Shown here: positions 25,805-33,996 of the stretch, one piece after another | Position numbering within the stretch: the stretch's first letter is position 1 | Layout: each line of letters starts with the position of its first letter | From: Bacilli bacterium | Lineage (GTDB): Bacteria; Bacillota_I; Bacilli_A; RF39; UBA660 | Assembly: GCA_017634385.1 (NCBI GenBank) | Contig: JAGBNN010000007.1 | Span: 1 to 64,000 of the forward strand | Reading direction: 5' to 3' | Length of the DNA: 64,000 nucleotides | Translations under genes and position numbers: made by a program | The notes under the pieces: generated by a model | Told to the model about the DNA's origin: nothing | Databases searched by the model: none | What the model saw: only the letters and a program-made list of their open reading frames with translations

Positions 25805-27162
25805 TATTTTTTATCTCCATAATAATAGTAATATTTTCCGTATGCTCCTTTAGTTGAATCTATTTTATTTACAATTACACCTGCGATTGGTGCGCCTACT
25901 TTTTCAAGTGAATTTTTAGTATTCATAAATTCAGTTTTTGGTGTATATTTGTTAGATGTTACTATAACTACTTTATCTACTAATGTAGACATTATCATAG
26001 AATCAGGAAGTCCTGAACAAGGAACACCATCAAATATAATTTTGTCATAGTGTCTTTTTAATTCTCTTATTAATTCTTTATTTTTAGTTGAATTTAAAAG
26101 TTCACTAGGATTTGGTGGAATAGTTCCTCTTGTTATTACACTAACTCCATTAACATTTGTTTTCTTAATATAATTTGGAAAGTTTTCTACTTTATCAAGT
26201 AATAAATCTGAATATCCATTAGTATTATTTAATTTAAATATTCTATGAAGTCTTCCTTTTCTCATATCAGAATCTATTAATAATACTCTTTTACCTGCTT
26301 GAGCAAAACTAATAGCTAAGTTAGAACTTATAAAACTCTTACCTTCACCTGGTATTGAACTTGTTATTAATAAAGTTCTAAGTGTTTTTTCTACTGAAGA
26401 AAATTGTAAATTAGTTCTTAAAGTTTTAACACTTTCTGATACTACTGATTTTGGATATTTACTTAATATTAATTCAGTAGGTTTCTTTCCTTTTTTAACA
26501 TTTTCAATTCTACTTTTGAATACTTTTGCTACTACTGGAAGTCCAAGTTCTTCTTCAATATTATCACTATTTTTAATAGTATCATCGAAGTAATATAATA
26601 CAAATAATATTCCAACTGTTATAAATAGTCCTCCTGCAAAACCAAGTACTAAATCTCTTTTTAAAGTGTTATTAGATACTTCAGTTGTTACTTCTGGTTC
26701 ATCTACTATACTTACATTATTCATATTATAAATATCTTGTACTTCTTTTGAGAATACTTTAGATATTGATTTAGTAATATCATATGCTTTTCTTGCTTGT
26801 GGATCTTCTACAGTTATTTTTATATATTCTGTATCATTAACTGCTGTTACTGATATTTCTTTAGCAAGTTGTTCTATAGAATATTCTAAACTTAAATCAT
26901 CTATTACTTTTCCAAGTACTTTTTTACTTTTAACAAGTACACTATATGAATCAACTAAGTTCTTATTAACCATCAAATCATTTTGTGTTACTTCTGTTCC
27001 TTCTTTTACAAGTGCGATTGTTGTATAAGTACTATATTTAGGTACTTTTATAAAGCAATCGTATCCTATAACTAGTAATAATACTAGCATAACACTTAAT
27101 ATTACTATAACTAGTCTTTCTTTTACATATTCTAAAAATTCTTTTATATTAATTTCTTCCAT
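25804..27162 (-). CDS. Wzz-domain and tyrosine kinase fusion (CapAB/CpsCD)
   Basis: 452 aa polysaccharide co-polymerase fused to a BY-kinase. Residues 1-185 form a Wzz domain with two membrane segments (about 17-36 and 172-192). The kinase has Walker A SSIPGEGKS, Walker A' VLLIDSDMR and a C-terminal tyrosine cluster YGKYYYYYG. In most Firmicutes the two halves are separate proteins; here they are one chain, as in Gram-negative Wzc. It controls chain length and export of the capsule made by the operon at 31-40 kb. Confidence 0.92.
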   Translation of the reverse strand: MEEINIKEFLEYVKERLVIVILSVMLVLLLVIGYDCFIKVPKYSTYTTIALVKEGTEVTQNDLMVNKNLVDSYSVLVKSKKVLGKVIDDLSLEYSIEQLAKEISVTAVNDTEYIKITVEDPQARKAYDITKSISKVFSKEVQDIYNMNNVSIVDEPEVTTEVSNNTLKRDLVLGFAGGLFITVGILFVLYYFDDTIKNSDNIEEELGLPVVAKVFKSRIENVKKGKKPTELILSKYPKSVVSESVKTLRTNLQFSSVEKTLRTLLITSSIPGEGKSFISSNLAISFAQAGKRVLLIDSDMRKGRLHRIFKLNNTNGYSDLLLDKVENFPNYIKKTNVNGVSVITRGTIPPNPSELLNSTKNKELIRELKRHYDKIIFDGVPCSGLPDSMIMSTLVDKVVIVTSNKYTPKTEFMNTKNSLEKVGAPIAGVIVNKIDSTKGAYGKYYYYYGDKK

Positions 27163-27173
27163 ATTAGCCCCTC

Positions 27174-28592
27174 CTATTTTAGATATTCCTTGATTTTATC
27201 TTTAGCTATTTGAACTGATTTTTCATCTGGTACCATAACATATAATTGCATTCCTGGTAAACTATAAGTTTCAGTAGTCAAATCTCCACCTTCTAAACTT
27301 ATAGATTCTGTTTTCCAATCTTTTAAATTAGTTAATTGGTATTTTATTAAATTAGTTATTTGTTCATAAGATAATTCTGTTTCAAATGTATCATTTGCAG
27401 CATCTAATATCTTATTATATCTAACTAAATATTTAGGATCTTTCATTTTATTTATAATTGCTGTTATTATTTGTTGTTGATTTCTTCCTCTATGTCTATC
27501 TTGACCTATGTAAGATTTTCTTTCTCTTGCATATCTAAGAGCACATTCTCCATCAAGATGATTCATTCCTTGTTTTATATAACAAGTTTTTCTTGTTCTT
27601 TCTTTTCCTGTATTAAGTCTTAATGTAGAATCAGAATTTATATCTATTCCATCAATCGCATCTACTACATTAACAACAGTATCAAAACTAACCTTTACTG
27701 AATAATCTATATCTACTTCAAGTAGATCTGATATAGTATTTTTACTCATTTCGATTCCATATAATCCAGCATGAGTTAATTTATCTTTTTTACCTGTAGT
27801 ACCATGAAGTTGTACATGATAATCTCTTGGTATATTTACAAGTAATATTTTATTAGTTTGTGGATTTACTACCACAACTATATTAACATCACTTCTAGCT
27901 TTAGTATCATGTACTGATATTCTAGAATCACTACCACTTATATATAATACAAATGGTTTATCATTTAAATCTGCACTTTTTTTAGAATCTTTTTTTATTT
28001 TTATAGTAAAAGTATATATTTCTTTAGATTCATTTATATAAGATACATTATTTTCTTTTAATACTTCTATAAATGATTTATCAAGTACTAAAGCATCTAC
28101 TTCATTATTAGTTATTAAAGTAGTAATATCTTCATAATCTTTCTCATTATAATTAATTTTTTTACCTAATTTATTATTTACTTTAGATAAATATTGATCA
28201 CTTGATAAAAATCCGATATTCTTATCATTTAACTCATTTAATTCATTATAATTTTTAGAAAGTACTGAATATGTAATTGTAGAATATTCACTTTCAGTCA
28301 TATTCTTAACAAAATTAACTGTACTTTTTATATACTTAGTACCAAAGAAATATCCACAGGATAATATAATCATAATAAATATAAATACTATTTTAGTTAT
28401 ATTTTTAGCTTTTTTACTAAGTACTTTTAATGAAAGTAATAACCATATTAATAATATAATTATAAATAACAAAATAAAATAACTCGTTTTTAATATATTT
28501 AATTTATTTACATAGTAAATCACACTAGCTGAAGATATAGTAAATAATATTAAAAATAAGTATTTTAATATATTTAACACTATATTTTTCAC
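27174..28592 (-). CDS. LytR-CpsA-Psr (LCP) family ligase
   Basis: 472 aa. Three N-terminal membrane segments (about 8-30, 35-55, 65-85) precede an outer domain. The LCP core begins near residue 215 (FVLYISGSDSR...RSDVNIVVVVNPQTNKILLVNIPRDYHVQLHG) and includes DGECALRYARERKSYIGQDRHRGRNQQQ. LCP enzymes attach capsule or teichoic polymers to peptidoglycan. The start is GTG behind AGGGGG. It is the first gene of the operon with the kinase and phosphatase. Confidence 0.92.
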   Translation of the reverse strand: MKNIVLNILKYLFLILFTISSASVIYYVNKLNILKTSYFILLFIIILLIWLLLSLKVLSKKAKNITKIVFIFIMIILSCGYFFGTKYIKSTVNFVKNMTESEYSTITYSVLSKNYNELNELNDKNIGFLSSDQYLSKVNNKLGKKINYNEKDYEDITTLITNNEVDALVLDKSFIEVLKENNVSYINESKEIYTFTIKIKKDSKKSADLNDKPFVLYISGSDSRISVHDTKARSDVNIVVVVNPQTNKILLVNIPRDYHVQLHGTTGKKDKLTHAGLYGIEMSKNTISDLLEVDIDYSVKVSFDTVVNVVDAIDGIDINSDSTLRLNTGKERTRKTCYIKQGMNHLDGECALRYARERKSYIGQDRHRGRNQQQIITAIINKMKDPKYLVRYNKILDAANDTFETELSYEQITNLIKYQLTNLKDWKTESISLEGGDLTTETYSLPGMQLYVMVPDEKSVQIAKDKIKEYLK

Positions 28593-28625
28593 AGAATTTC
28601 CCCCTGATCTTTAAAATGCATACAT

Positions 28626-28653
28626 ATTATACATATTTTTTAGAAAAAAGCAA
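28626..28653 (-). promoter_or_regulatory. promoter of the LCP-kinase-phosphatase operon
   Basis: TTGCTT (28648-28653), 16 bases, TATAAT (28626-28631). Confidence 0.65.
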
Positions 28654-28664
28654 ATTTTTTAAGT

Positions 28665-28691
28665 AAAAAATGCCTATTTTAAGGCATTTTT
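28665..28691 (-). terminator. terminator at the KilA-N pseudogene end
   Basis: AAAAATGCCT/AGGCATTTTT stem, 6-base loop carrying the TAG stop, T tract. Confidence 0.8.
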
Positions 28692-29165
28692 GTTATCTTT
28701 ATCACTTTCATTTAATATTTTCATTTGGGATATTGCTATTTTATTTAATCTTTCTAATCGCATTGATTGATTAAGTTCATCATTAATAAATACTGAATTT
28801 AAATTTTCTAAATTTGCTAAACATATTAATTCATTTATAGATGCATAATCTCTAATATTTCCATCTAAACTAGGATGATCTTCTCTCCACTGTTTGGCAG
28901 TAATTCCAATAGCATCCATTTTTTCTACCCACTCTTTGACGCTTAATTTATAGCTATTTAAACCTGATTGACTTTTAATTATGGCGAATCCGCCATAATT
29001 AAAATTGGATTATGTAATTCTTACCATATACCTAAAAATTCAATAGTATTTCTATTTCTTAACCAATCAGTAACAAAAAATTTCCATCTTTTGATTTTAA
29101 CATATCTGTTATTGATACATAATCCTCATAATCTATATGTTTTATTGTTTCAAAAATATTTTCAT
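28674..29165 (-). pseudogene. KilA-N domain gene, inactivated
   Basis: Reading across frames gives ENIFETIKHIDYEDYVSITD, then WLRNRNTIEFLGIW, then FNYGGFAIIKS and QWREDHPSLDGNIRDYASIN, ending in LNKIAISQMKIL. This is a typical KilA-N protein. Three lesions are seen: one base is missing in an A run just after the ATG (about 29158-29162), a TAA replaces the Glu after IEFLGIW (29021-29023), and one base is missing in the NP codons (about 29006-29010). KilA-N proteins are DNA-binding proteins common in phages and mobile elements. The promoter-like element ahead is copy b of the repeated one. Confidence 0.88.
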
Positions 29166-29169
29166 ATAT

Positions 29170-29199
29170 AATATTCTACATATAAATGAAAATTCCACT
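29170..29199 (-). promoter_or_regulatory. AGTGGAA-N16-GAATATT element, copy b
   Basis: AGTGGAA (29193-29199) and GAATATT (29170-29176), 16 bases apart, starting directly after a terminator T tract. The pseudogene ATG is 4 bases downstream. Confidence 0.4.
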
Positions 29200-29225
29200 A
29201 AAAAAGAAGAGTTTTAACTCTTCTT
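29200..29225 (-). terminator. terminator of the antitoxin gene
   Basis: AGAAGAG/CTCTTCT stem with a short A/T loop and T tract. Confidence 0.75.
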
Positions 29226-30240
29226 AATCAATTTTTTCCCTATTGTTTATATACTCTTTTGACTTATACCCTATTTTATTTTCTTTAGCAAGTCTACTAT
29301 ATAAAAAACATAATGGTATATTGTTCCTTTTTGCAATTATTTCTCTATTTTCATAATTATTAATAATCTCTTCATATACATCTTCAGGTATCATCTCAGA
29401 AAGTGCTAATGAATCTATATCATTCTCAGAATTATCATCTTCTATAATAGTTTTATTTTTTAATTTATTATAATCCTTCTTTAAATGAATTAATTCGTGA
29501 TATAAGGTAAAATAAAATGAAGATTTTTCTTTATAGTATGTTGTCATATATATTACTGGTGTGTTAATTTTAACTCTAATGCATCCCCTTACTTTACTTC
29601 CTTTTAGAGCATCTTCTATATATAATATAATTCCATATTTTTTAAATAAATCTATTAAATTTTTTTTATTAAATTTTTTATTTTGTTCATTCTTTAATTC
29701 TTCAAATAATAAACTTAATTTATTTGGATTATATTCATCTATTTCAATATTACTTGTCATAATATCACAATGCCTAATCCATAAATATATCTTTGTATTA
29801 TTTGCATTATCATTCTTTTTAAATAAAAATCTCTTTTCTAAATAAGAATTTAGTGTGTCTATGTCTTTTACATTCATATATTCAATTAAATCTATATAAT
29901 TTTGAACTAATGAATTTTTATCTTTTAATTTCAACCATTTTTTTTCGTTCATTTCTTTTAAAGAAAATCCATTTAAATATTCTTTTAGTTCTTTATCACT
30001 TTTAAATTTATTTTTTAAGTAATCATTTACCCTTTTTTTATTTTCAACATAATAAATTAAATTAGCATCAATGTTTGTAAGTAAACTAATTGCAAGTATA
30101 AGATCATTAGATATATTCGTTTTACCATTAATTATTTCATTCATATGTTTTTGACTAATATTTAATCTATCAGCAAATTCTGTCTGTGATATTTTATAAT
30201 AATCTAAATAATCTTTCAGCATATTACCAAATCCAAACAT
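29224..30240 (-). CDS. HigA-like antitoxin with ImmA/IrrE metallopeptidase domain
   Basis: 338 aa. An XRE helix-turn-helix occupies residues about 8-65 (ISQTEFADRLNISQKHMNEIINGKTNIS). The C-terminal third has the zinc peptidase motif HELIH in FTLYHELIHLKKDY with a distal Glu-rich DSLALSEMIPEDVYEE, as in ImmA/IrrE. It is 2 bases after the toxin-like gene and its AGGAGG site lies within the toxin's last codons. The two genes form a HigBA-type unit in which the antitoxin also carries a protease-like domain. Confidence 0.87.
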   Translation of the reverse strand: MFGFGNMLKDYLDYYKISQTEFADRLNISQKHMNEIINGKTNISNDLILAISLLTNIDANLIYYVENKKRVNDYLKNKFKSDKELKEYLNGFSLKEMNEKKWLKLKDKNSLVQNYIDLIEYMNVKDIDTLNSYLEKRFLFKKNDNANNTKIYLWIRHCDIMTSNIEIDEYNPNKLSLLFEELKNEQNKKFNKKNLIDLFKKYGIILYIEDALKGSKVRGCIRVKINTPVIYMTTYYKEKSSFYFTLYHELIHLKKDYNKLKNKTIIEDDNSENDIDSLALSEMIPEDVYEEIINNYENREIIAKRNNIPLCFLYSRLAKENKIGYKSKEYINNREKID

Positions 30241-30242
30241 AT

Positions 30243-30569
30243 CTATCCCTCCTTATAATGACTATTATCTATTTCTTCAAATATAATCTCATCAATTTCT
30301 ATTTCTTTATATGGATAACTTCCAACTGGCTTCATTATCAATCTTATCTTACCATTTAATCTCGCTGTATAATATTCTTTTAAATCTCCCTTTTTCTTTT
30401 CTATATGATATATTACTTTATATTCACTTAATAATAATTTGTGCAAATTTTCACTTGATAATATAATATTTTTTATATTTTCAAGTCTGTTAATTTCATT
30501 ATATAAGTGCTTATCTAATAAATATTTTTTATAAGTTTTTTTATATTTTGTAGTTTCATTGATGATCAT
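30243..30569 (-). CDS. HigB/RelE-like toxin
   Basis: 108 aa. A helical start (TKYKKTYKKYLLDKHLYNEINRLENI) is followed by LLLSEYKVIYHIEKKKGDLKEYYTARLNGKIRLIMKPVG, the RelE/ParE-fold strand pattern. HigB toxins are ribosome-dependent mRNA nucleases; activity here is inferred. It is the first gene of the pair, behind AAGGAG, with an operator-like palindrome in its promoter. Confidence 0.75.
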   Translation of the reverse strand: MIINETTKYKKTYKKYLLDKHLYNEINRLENIKNIILSSENLHKLLLSEYKVIYHIEKKKGDLKEYYTARLNGKIRLIMKPVGSYPYKEIEIDEIIFEEIDNSHYKEG

Positions 30570-30588
30570 ACTTTTCTCCTTTTTGTAT

Positions 30589-30617
30589 ATTATAACCTGT
30601 TAGGTTATAGTAGTCAA
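30589..30617 (-). promoter_or_regulatory. toxin-antitoxin promoter and operator
   Basis: TTGACT (30612-30617), 17 bases, TATAAT (30589-30594). A perfect palindrome TATAACCT-3-AGGTTATA (30591-30609) fills the spacer and overlaps the -10 box, as expected for autorepression by the HTH antitoxin. Confidence 0.82.
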
Positions 30618-30618
30618 T

Positions 30619-30649
30619 AAAAAAATAATATTTAACATATTATTTTTTA
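30619..30649 (-). terminator. terminator of the membrane protein gene at 30640
   Basis: AATAATAT/ATATTATT stem, 5-base loop, T tract. Confidence 0.65.
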
Positions 30650-31296
30650 TCTTTATCTTCTTCTATTTCATCAAAGAAAAATGAAATAAATTTTTCTTTA
30701 GCACTATTTTTATTTAATACTAATATTACTGAAATAACCATTAATACAATCAATATAAATATAATTATACTTGCATGAAAATCAATCATTATAAATCTAT
30801 CTTGACCTAAGAATGTTATAGTAACACCTAAACATATAGTTAATATTATTAAAACTATTGCTAATATCATATCAATTATAGTATTAGAACTTTCTTCTTT
30901 AATTATTACTTTATCATATGATTTAAAACTATCATAAGTTAAATTAATTAATTTAACTTTTTCTTTTTCATTTATATATTTATCTTCACTTATATCAGAT
31001 ATTAATTTATCTCTAAGAGATACTTCATCATAAATAAATTTTTCTTTTAATCCTGACTCTTTAATAATAACACTTCTTATATCTCTTATTACACTATGTT
31101 TTATTTTTATACCTTGAATTATATATTGTCTAATACAATTTAAATATCTATCATTTGCTTCCTTTATTAACTTACTATCTCTTTTAGATTGAAATTTTAT
31201 AATTCCATATATAATAGATCCTATTACAGTTGTTATTATAGGCGCTACCCATATTGATATTACGTTATTAGTTAATAATTTGATTATACTTTGCAT
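30640..31296 (-). CDS. hypothetical membrane protein
   Basis: 218 aa. One membrane segment near the N-terminus (about 13-34) and two near the C-terminus (about 142-166 and 175-197). The cytoplasmic middle is charged and helical, and the tail is acidic (FFFDEIEEDKDKK). I do not recognise the family. It stands alone between ugd and the toxin-antitoxin pair, behind GAGGGTGG. An accessory or defence-related role is possible but unsupported. Confidence 0.6.
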   Translation of the reverse strand: MQSIIKLLTNNVISIWVAPIITTVIGSIIYGIIKFQSKRDSKLIKEANDRYLNCIRQYIIQGIKIKHSVIRDIRSVIIKESGLKEKFIYDEVSLRDKLISDISEDKYINEKEKVKLINLTYDSFKSYDKVIIKEESSNTIIDMILAIVLIILTICLGVTITFLGQDRFIMIDFHASIIIFILIVLMVISVILVLNKNSAKEKFISFFFDEIEEDKDKK

Positions 31297-31326
31297 AAAA
31301 CCACCCTCTACAAGTTATTATAGCAT

Positions 31327-31355
31327 AAAAAAACAAGAATAAAATTCTTGTTTTT
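31327..31355 (-). terminator. ugd terminator
   Basis: AAACAAGAAT/ATTCTTGTTT stem with 3-base loop and T tract. Confidence 0.8.
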
Positions 31356-32520
31356 AATCTCTAGTAAATAAATCTCTTGTATATATATCCGATTTTAGTT
31401 TTAATACTTGTTCATCGTTTCTATTAACTACTACAACATCACTTCTATCATCGAATTCTTCAAAATCTTTAACTACTTCACAACCATTAAATTTTTCAGC
31501 ATTTAATGTTGGTTCATATATTATTACATCAAGTCCTTTTCCTCTTAATCTTTCAATTACTCCTTGAATGGCACTTGCTCTAAAGTTATCTGAATTTGTC
31601 TTCATAGTTAATCTATATACACCTACTACTTTAGCACCTTTTTTAATTATCATATCTGCTATATGATCTTTTCTTGTTTCATTTGATTCAACTATAGCTT
31701 CTATTAAATTTTGAGGTACATCTTTGTAATTAGCACGTAATTGTTTAGTATCTTTTGGTAAACAGTATCCACCATATCCAAAAGATGGATTATTATAAAA
31801 CATGCCAATTCTAGGATCTAAACATACACCTTCTATTATATCTTGTGTATTTAATCCTTTTATTTCAGCATAAGTATCAAGTTCATTAAAATATGATACT
31901 CTAAGTGCTAAATAAGTATTCGCAAATAATTTAACAGCTTCTGCTTCTGTAGAATTCATATATCTAATTTCAACATCATCTTTTAAGGATGCATCTTTTA
32001 ATAAATTAGCAAATACTCTAGCTCTTTCAGATTTTTCACCAACTATTATTCTAGAAGGATATAAATTATCTTCTAAAGCCTTACCTTCTCTTAAAAATTC
32101 TGGAGAAAACATAATATTATCAATATCATATTTCTTCTTCATATTTTCAATAAATCCAACTGGTATAGTAGATTTAACTACCATAGTAGTATCTATATTC
32201 ATAGATTTAACTTTTTTAATTATATCTTCTACAGAAGAAGTATCAAAAAAGTTTAATTCATCATCATAATTAGTAGGTGTACTAATTATTACATAATCAG
32301 CACCTTCAAAAGCTTCCTTATAATCTAAAGTAGCCTTTAAATTAAGATCTTTATCTCTAAAATATTCTTCTATCTTTTCATCTTTAATAGGACTAATTCT
32401 CTTATTAATCATTTCTACTTTTTCAGGTATTACATCAAGCGCAACTACTTCATTATTTTGACTAAGTAAAGTTGCAAGTGATAGTCCTACATAACCTGTT
32501 CCTGCTACTGCTATTTTCAT
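31354..32520 (-). CDS. ugd: UDP-glucose 6-dehydrogenase
   Basis: 388 aa. Rossmann motif AVAGTGYVGLSLATLLSQ at the N-terminus; STPTNYDDELNFFDTSSVE and SPEFLREGKA follow. The catalytic Cys is in GFGYGGYCLPKDT. It oxidises UDP-glucose to UDP-glucuronate, supplying an acidic sugar for the capsule. Start MKIAVAG is chosen behind GGGAG. It has its own extended -10 promoter after the terminator of the capsule operon. Confidence 0.94.
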   Translation of the reverse strand: MKIAVAGTGYVGLSLATLLSQNNEVVALDVIPEKVEMINKRISPIKDEKIEEYFRDKDLNLKATLDYKEAFEGADYVIISTPTNYDDELNFFDTSSVEDIIKKVKSMNIDTTMVVKSTIPVGFIENMKKKYDIDNIMFSPEFLREGKALEDNLYPSRIIVGEKSERARVFANLLKDASLKDDVEIRYMNSTEAEAVKLFANTYLALRVSYFNELDTYAEIKGLNTQDIIEGVCLDPRIGMFYNNPSFGYGGYCLPKDTKQLRANYKDVPQNLIEAIVESNETRKDHIADMIIKKGAKVVGVYRLTMKTNSDNFRASAIQGVIERLRGKGLDVIIYEPTLNAEKFNGCEVVKDFEEFDDRSDVVVVNRNDEQVLKLKSDIYTRDLFTRD

Positions 32521-32552
32521 ACCAAAACTCCCATCTAGTTTTATATGAGTCA

Positions 32553-32561
32553 ATTATACCA
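32553..32561 (-). promoter_or_regulatory. extended -10 promoter of ugd
   Basis: TGGTATAAT next to the T tract of the upstream terminator. Confidence 0.5.
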
Positions 32562-32562
32562 C

Positions 32563-32591
32563 AAAAAAATAAGAATTTATTAATTCTTATT
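32563..32591 (-). terminator. terminator of the capsule operon
   Basis: AATAAGAATT/AATTCTTATT stem (32568-32577 with 32582-32591), 4-base loop, T tract. Confidence 0.8.
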
Positions 32592-32603
32592 CATTTATTT
32601 TTA

Positions 32604-33263
32604 TTATTTTCTTATTTCATCTACTTTTTCAAGTATTTTTACTCTTCCTTGAACTAAATATTCATCCGATACTCTATTAAGATCTCTACTTCTTGGATTA
32701 AAATATCTTTTAGCAGCATTATATGAATCTATATATGTTGTAGTTTCATCAGGTAATAATTGTTCATTTGTTTGAAATGGTTCATTTTCAGGTTCTATTC
32801 TATAAATATCAATATCACCATCTAATAAACATCTAAGCCAATATTCTACACCAGATTCATCACATGCATATAACGAATGTAATCTTGATGGTTTTGTAGG
32901 TTCGTAATTCTTTCTATATTCTTCAACTGATAATTCTCTTTTATTAATAGCAGCATTATGTAACATTTGACTTGCTTCCATCAATATTTTTTTATTATCA
33001 GTAGCAGTACCATAACTTAAAGATATAGGTATAATTTCACCTAAATTAACATATTCTCCTAATGGTGCGAATCCTAATTGCTCATTTAATGCATTAGCAA
33101 TAATTGTTATCCTTGGATAATCACTAGTTTTAACAAAATAACCTGTATTCATAACTCTATCATACAATCTATTATTAAAATTATTGTCATTTATGATTAA
33201 TGTACTACCTTCCTTATATTGCTTATCATGATTACCTTTTAAATGTAAATGATATAATTCCAT
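32604..33263 (-). CDS. hypothetical protein, possibly DUF2441-like
   Basis: 219 aa, soluble. It opens with ELYHLHLKGNHDKQYKEGSTLIINDNNFNNRLYDRV and later has LHSLYACDESGVEYWLRCLLDG. The general look recalls DUF2441 proteins, a family of uncertain, perhaps ADP-ribosyltransferase-like, fold; this is a weak match from memory. It is the last gene of the capsule operon, 12 bases after the cytidylyltransferase, behind AAAGGAG. Confidence 0.5.
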   Translation of the reverse strand: MELYHLHLKGNHDKQYKEGSTLIINDNNFNNRLYDRVMNTGYFVKTSDYPRITIIANALNEQLGFAPLGEYVNLGEIIPISLSYGTATDNKKILMEASQMLHNAAINKRELSVEEYRKNYEPTKPSRLHSLYACDESGVEYWLRCLLDGDIDIYRIEPENEPFQTNEQLLPDETTTYIDSYNAAKRYFNPRSRDLNRVSDEYLVQGRVKILEKVDEIRK

Positions 33264-33275
33264 AATATTACTCCT

Positions 33276-33977
33276 TTATTTAGTATTAATAAATTCTTCT
33301 GCAAGATATAAATCTTTTGGTGTTGTTATTTTTATATTATTTTTATCACCTTTTACTGGATATACCAAACCGCCATTATATGTTATATTTTCTGCCAAAT
33401 CAGTAAATACGTCATATTTATCTTTCGGTATATTCTCAGTCATTTCTAAAAAATATTTAATATTAAATGTTTGTGGTGATTGTCCTGTATATAAATTTTT
33501 TCTTGGATATAATTTATATATCATTCCCTCTTCATTAACTTCTGATATTGTTTCTATAAGATCAAATACTGTAGTCGCTGCATTATATTCTTTAGCATAT
33601 TTTATATTTTCCTCAAAAATTCTATCTTCTGTAAATGGTCTCACTGCATCATGAGCAATGAATATATCATTTTCATTTACACCAAAATTTTTATCTATAT
33701 ATTCAATCCCATTTAAAGTTGATTCTAATCTATTAGTACCACCTACAGTTATATAAACATTTTTACTTAAATTGTAATCAGTTAATAAATCGGTCATATA
33801 AGCACAATATCCTTCGTTACAAACAATTATTACTTTATCAATTTGTTTTATACTTAATAATTTTTCCAATGTATATATTATTATTGGTTTATTATTAATC
33901 ATTAAAAATTGTTTAGGAACTCCTACGTTACCCATTCTGGTTCCTTTACCACCAGCTAATAATATTGCATAATTCAT
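33276..33977 (-). CDS. cytidylyltransferase, TarI/IspD family
   Basis: 233 aa nucleotidyltransferase. The signature LLAGGKGTRMGNVGVPKQFL opens the protein; HDAVRPF and TGQSPQTFN are also family-typical. It makes either CDP-ribitol (TarI) or CDP-methylerythritol (IspD). Its place among capsule genes next to LicD favours an alditol-phosphate role, but no ribulose-phosphate reductase (TarJ) is adjacent, so this is unresolved. Confidence 0.85.
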   Translation of the reverse strand: MNYAILLAGGKGTRMGNVGVPKQFLMINNKPIIIYTLEKLLSIKQIDKVIIVCNEGYCAYMTDLLTDYNLSKNVYITVGGTNRLESTLNGIEYIDKNFGVNENDIFIAHDAVRPFTEDRIFEENIKYAKEYNAATTVFDLIETISEVNEEGMIYKLYPRKNLYTGQSPQTFNIKYFLEMTENIPKDKYDVFTDLAENITYNGGLVYPVKGDKNNIKITTPKDLYLAEEFINTK

Positions 33978-33996
33978 AAATTAACCCCCTATTAAA

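Noticed and set aside
28973..29004. Perfect inverted repeat with 14-bp arms and a 4-base loop, looking like a terminator or mobile-element end
   Set aside because: It is the coding sequence for the NYGGFAIIK stretch of the KilA-N relic, and no T tract follows.
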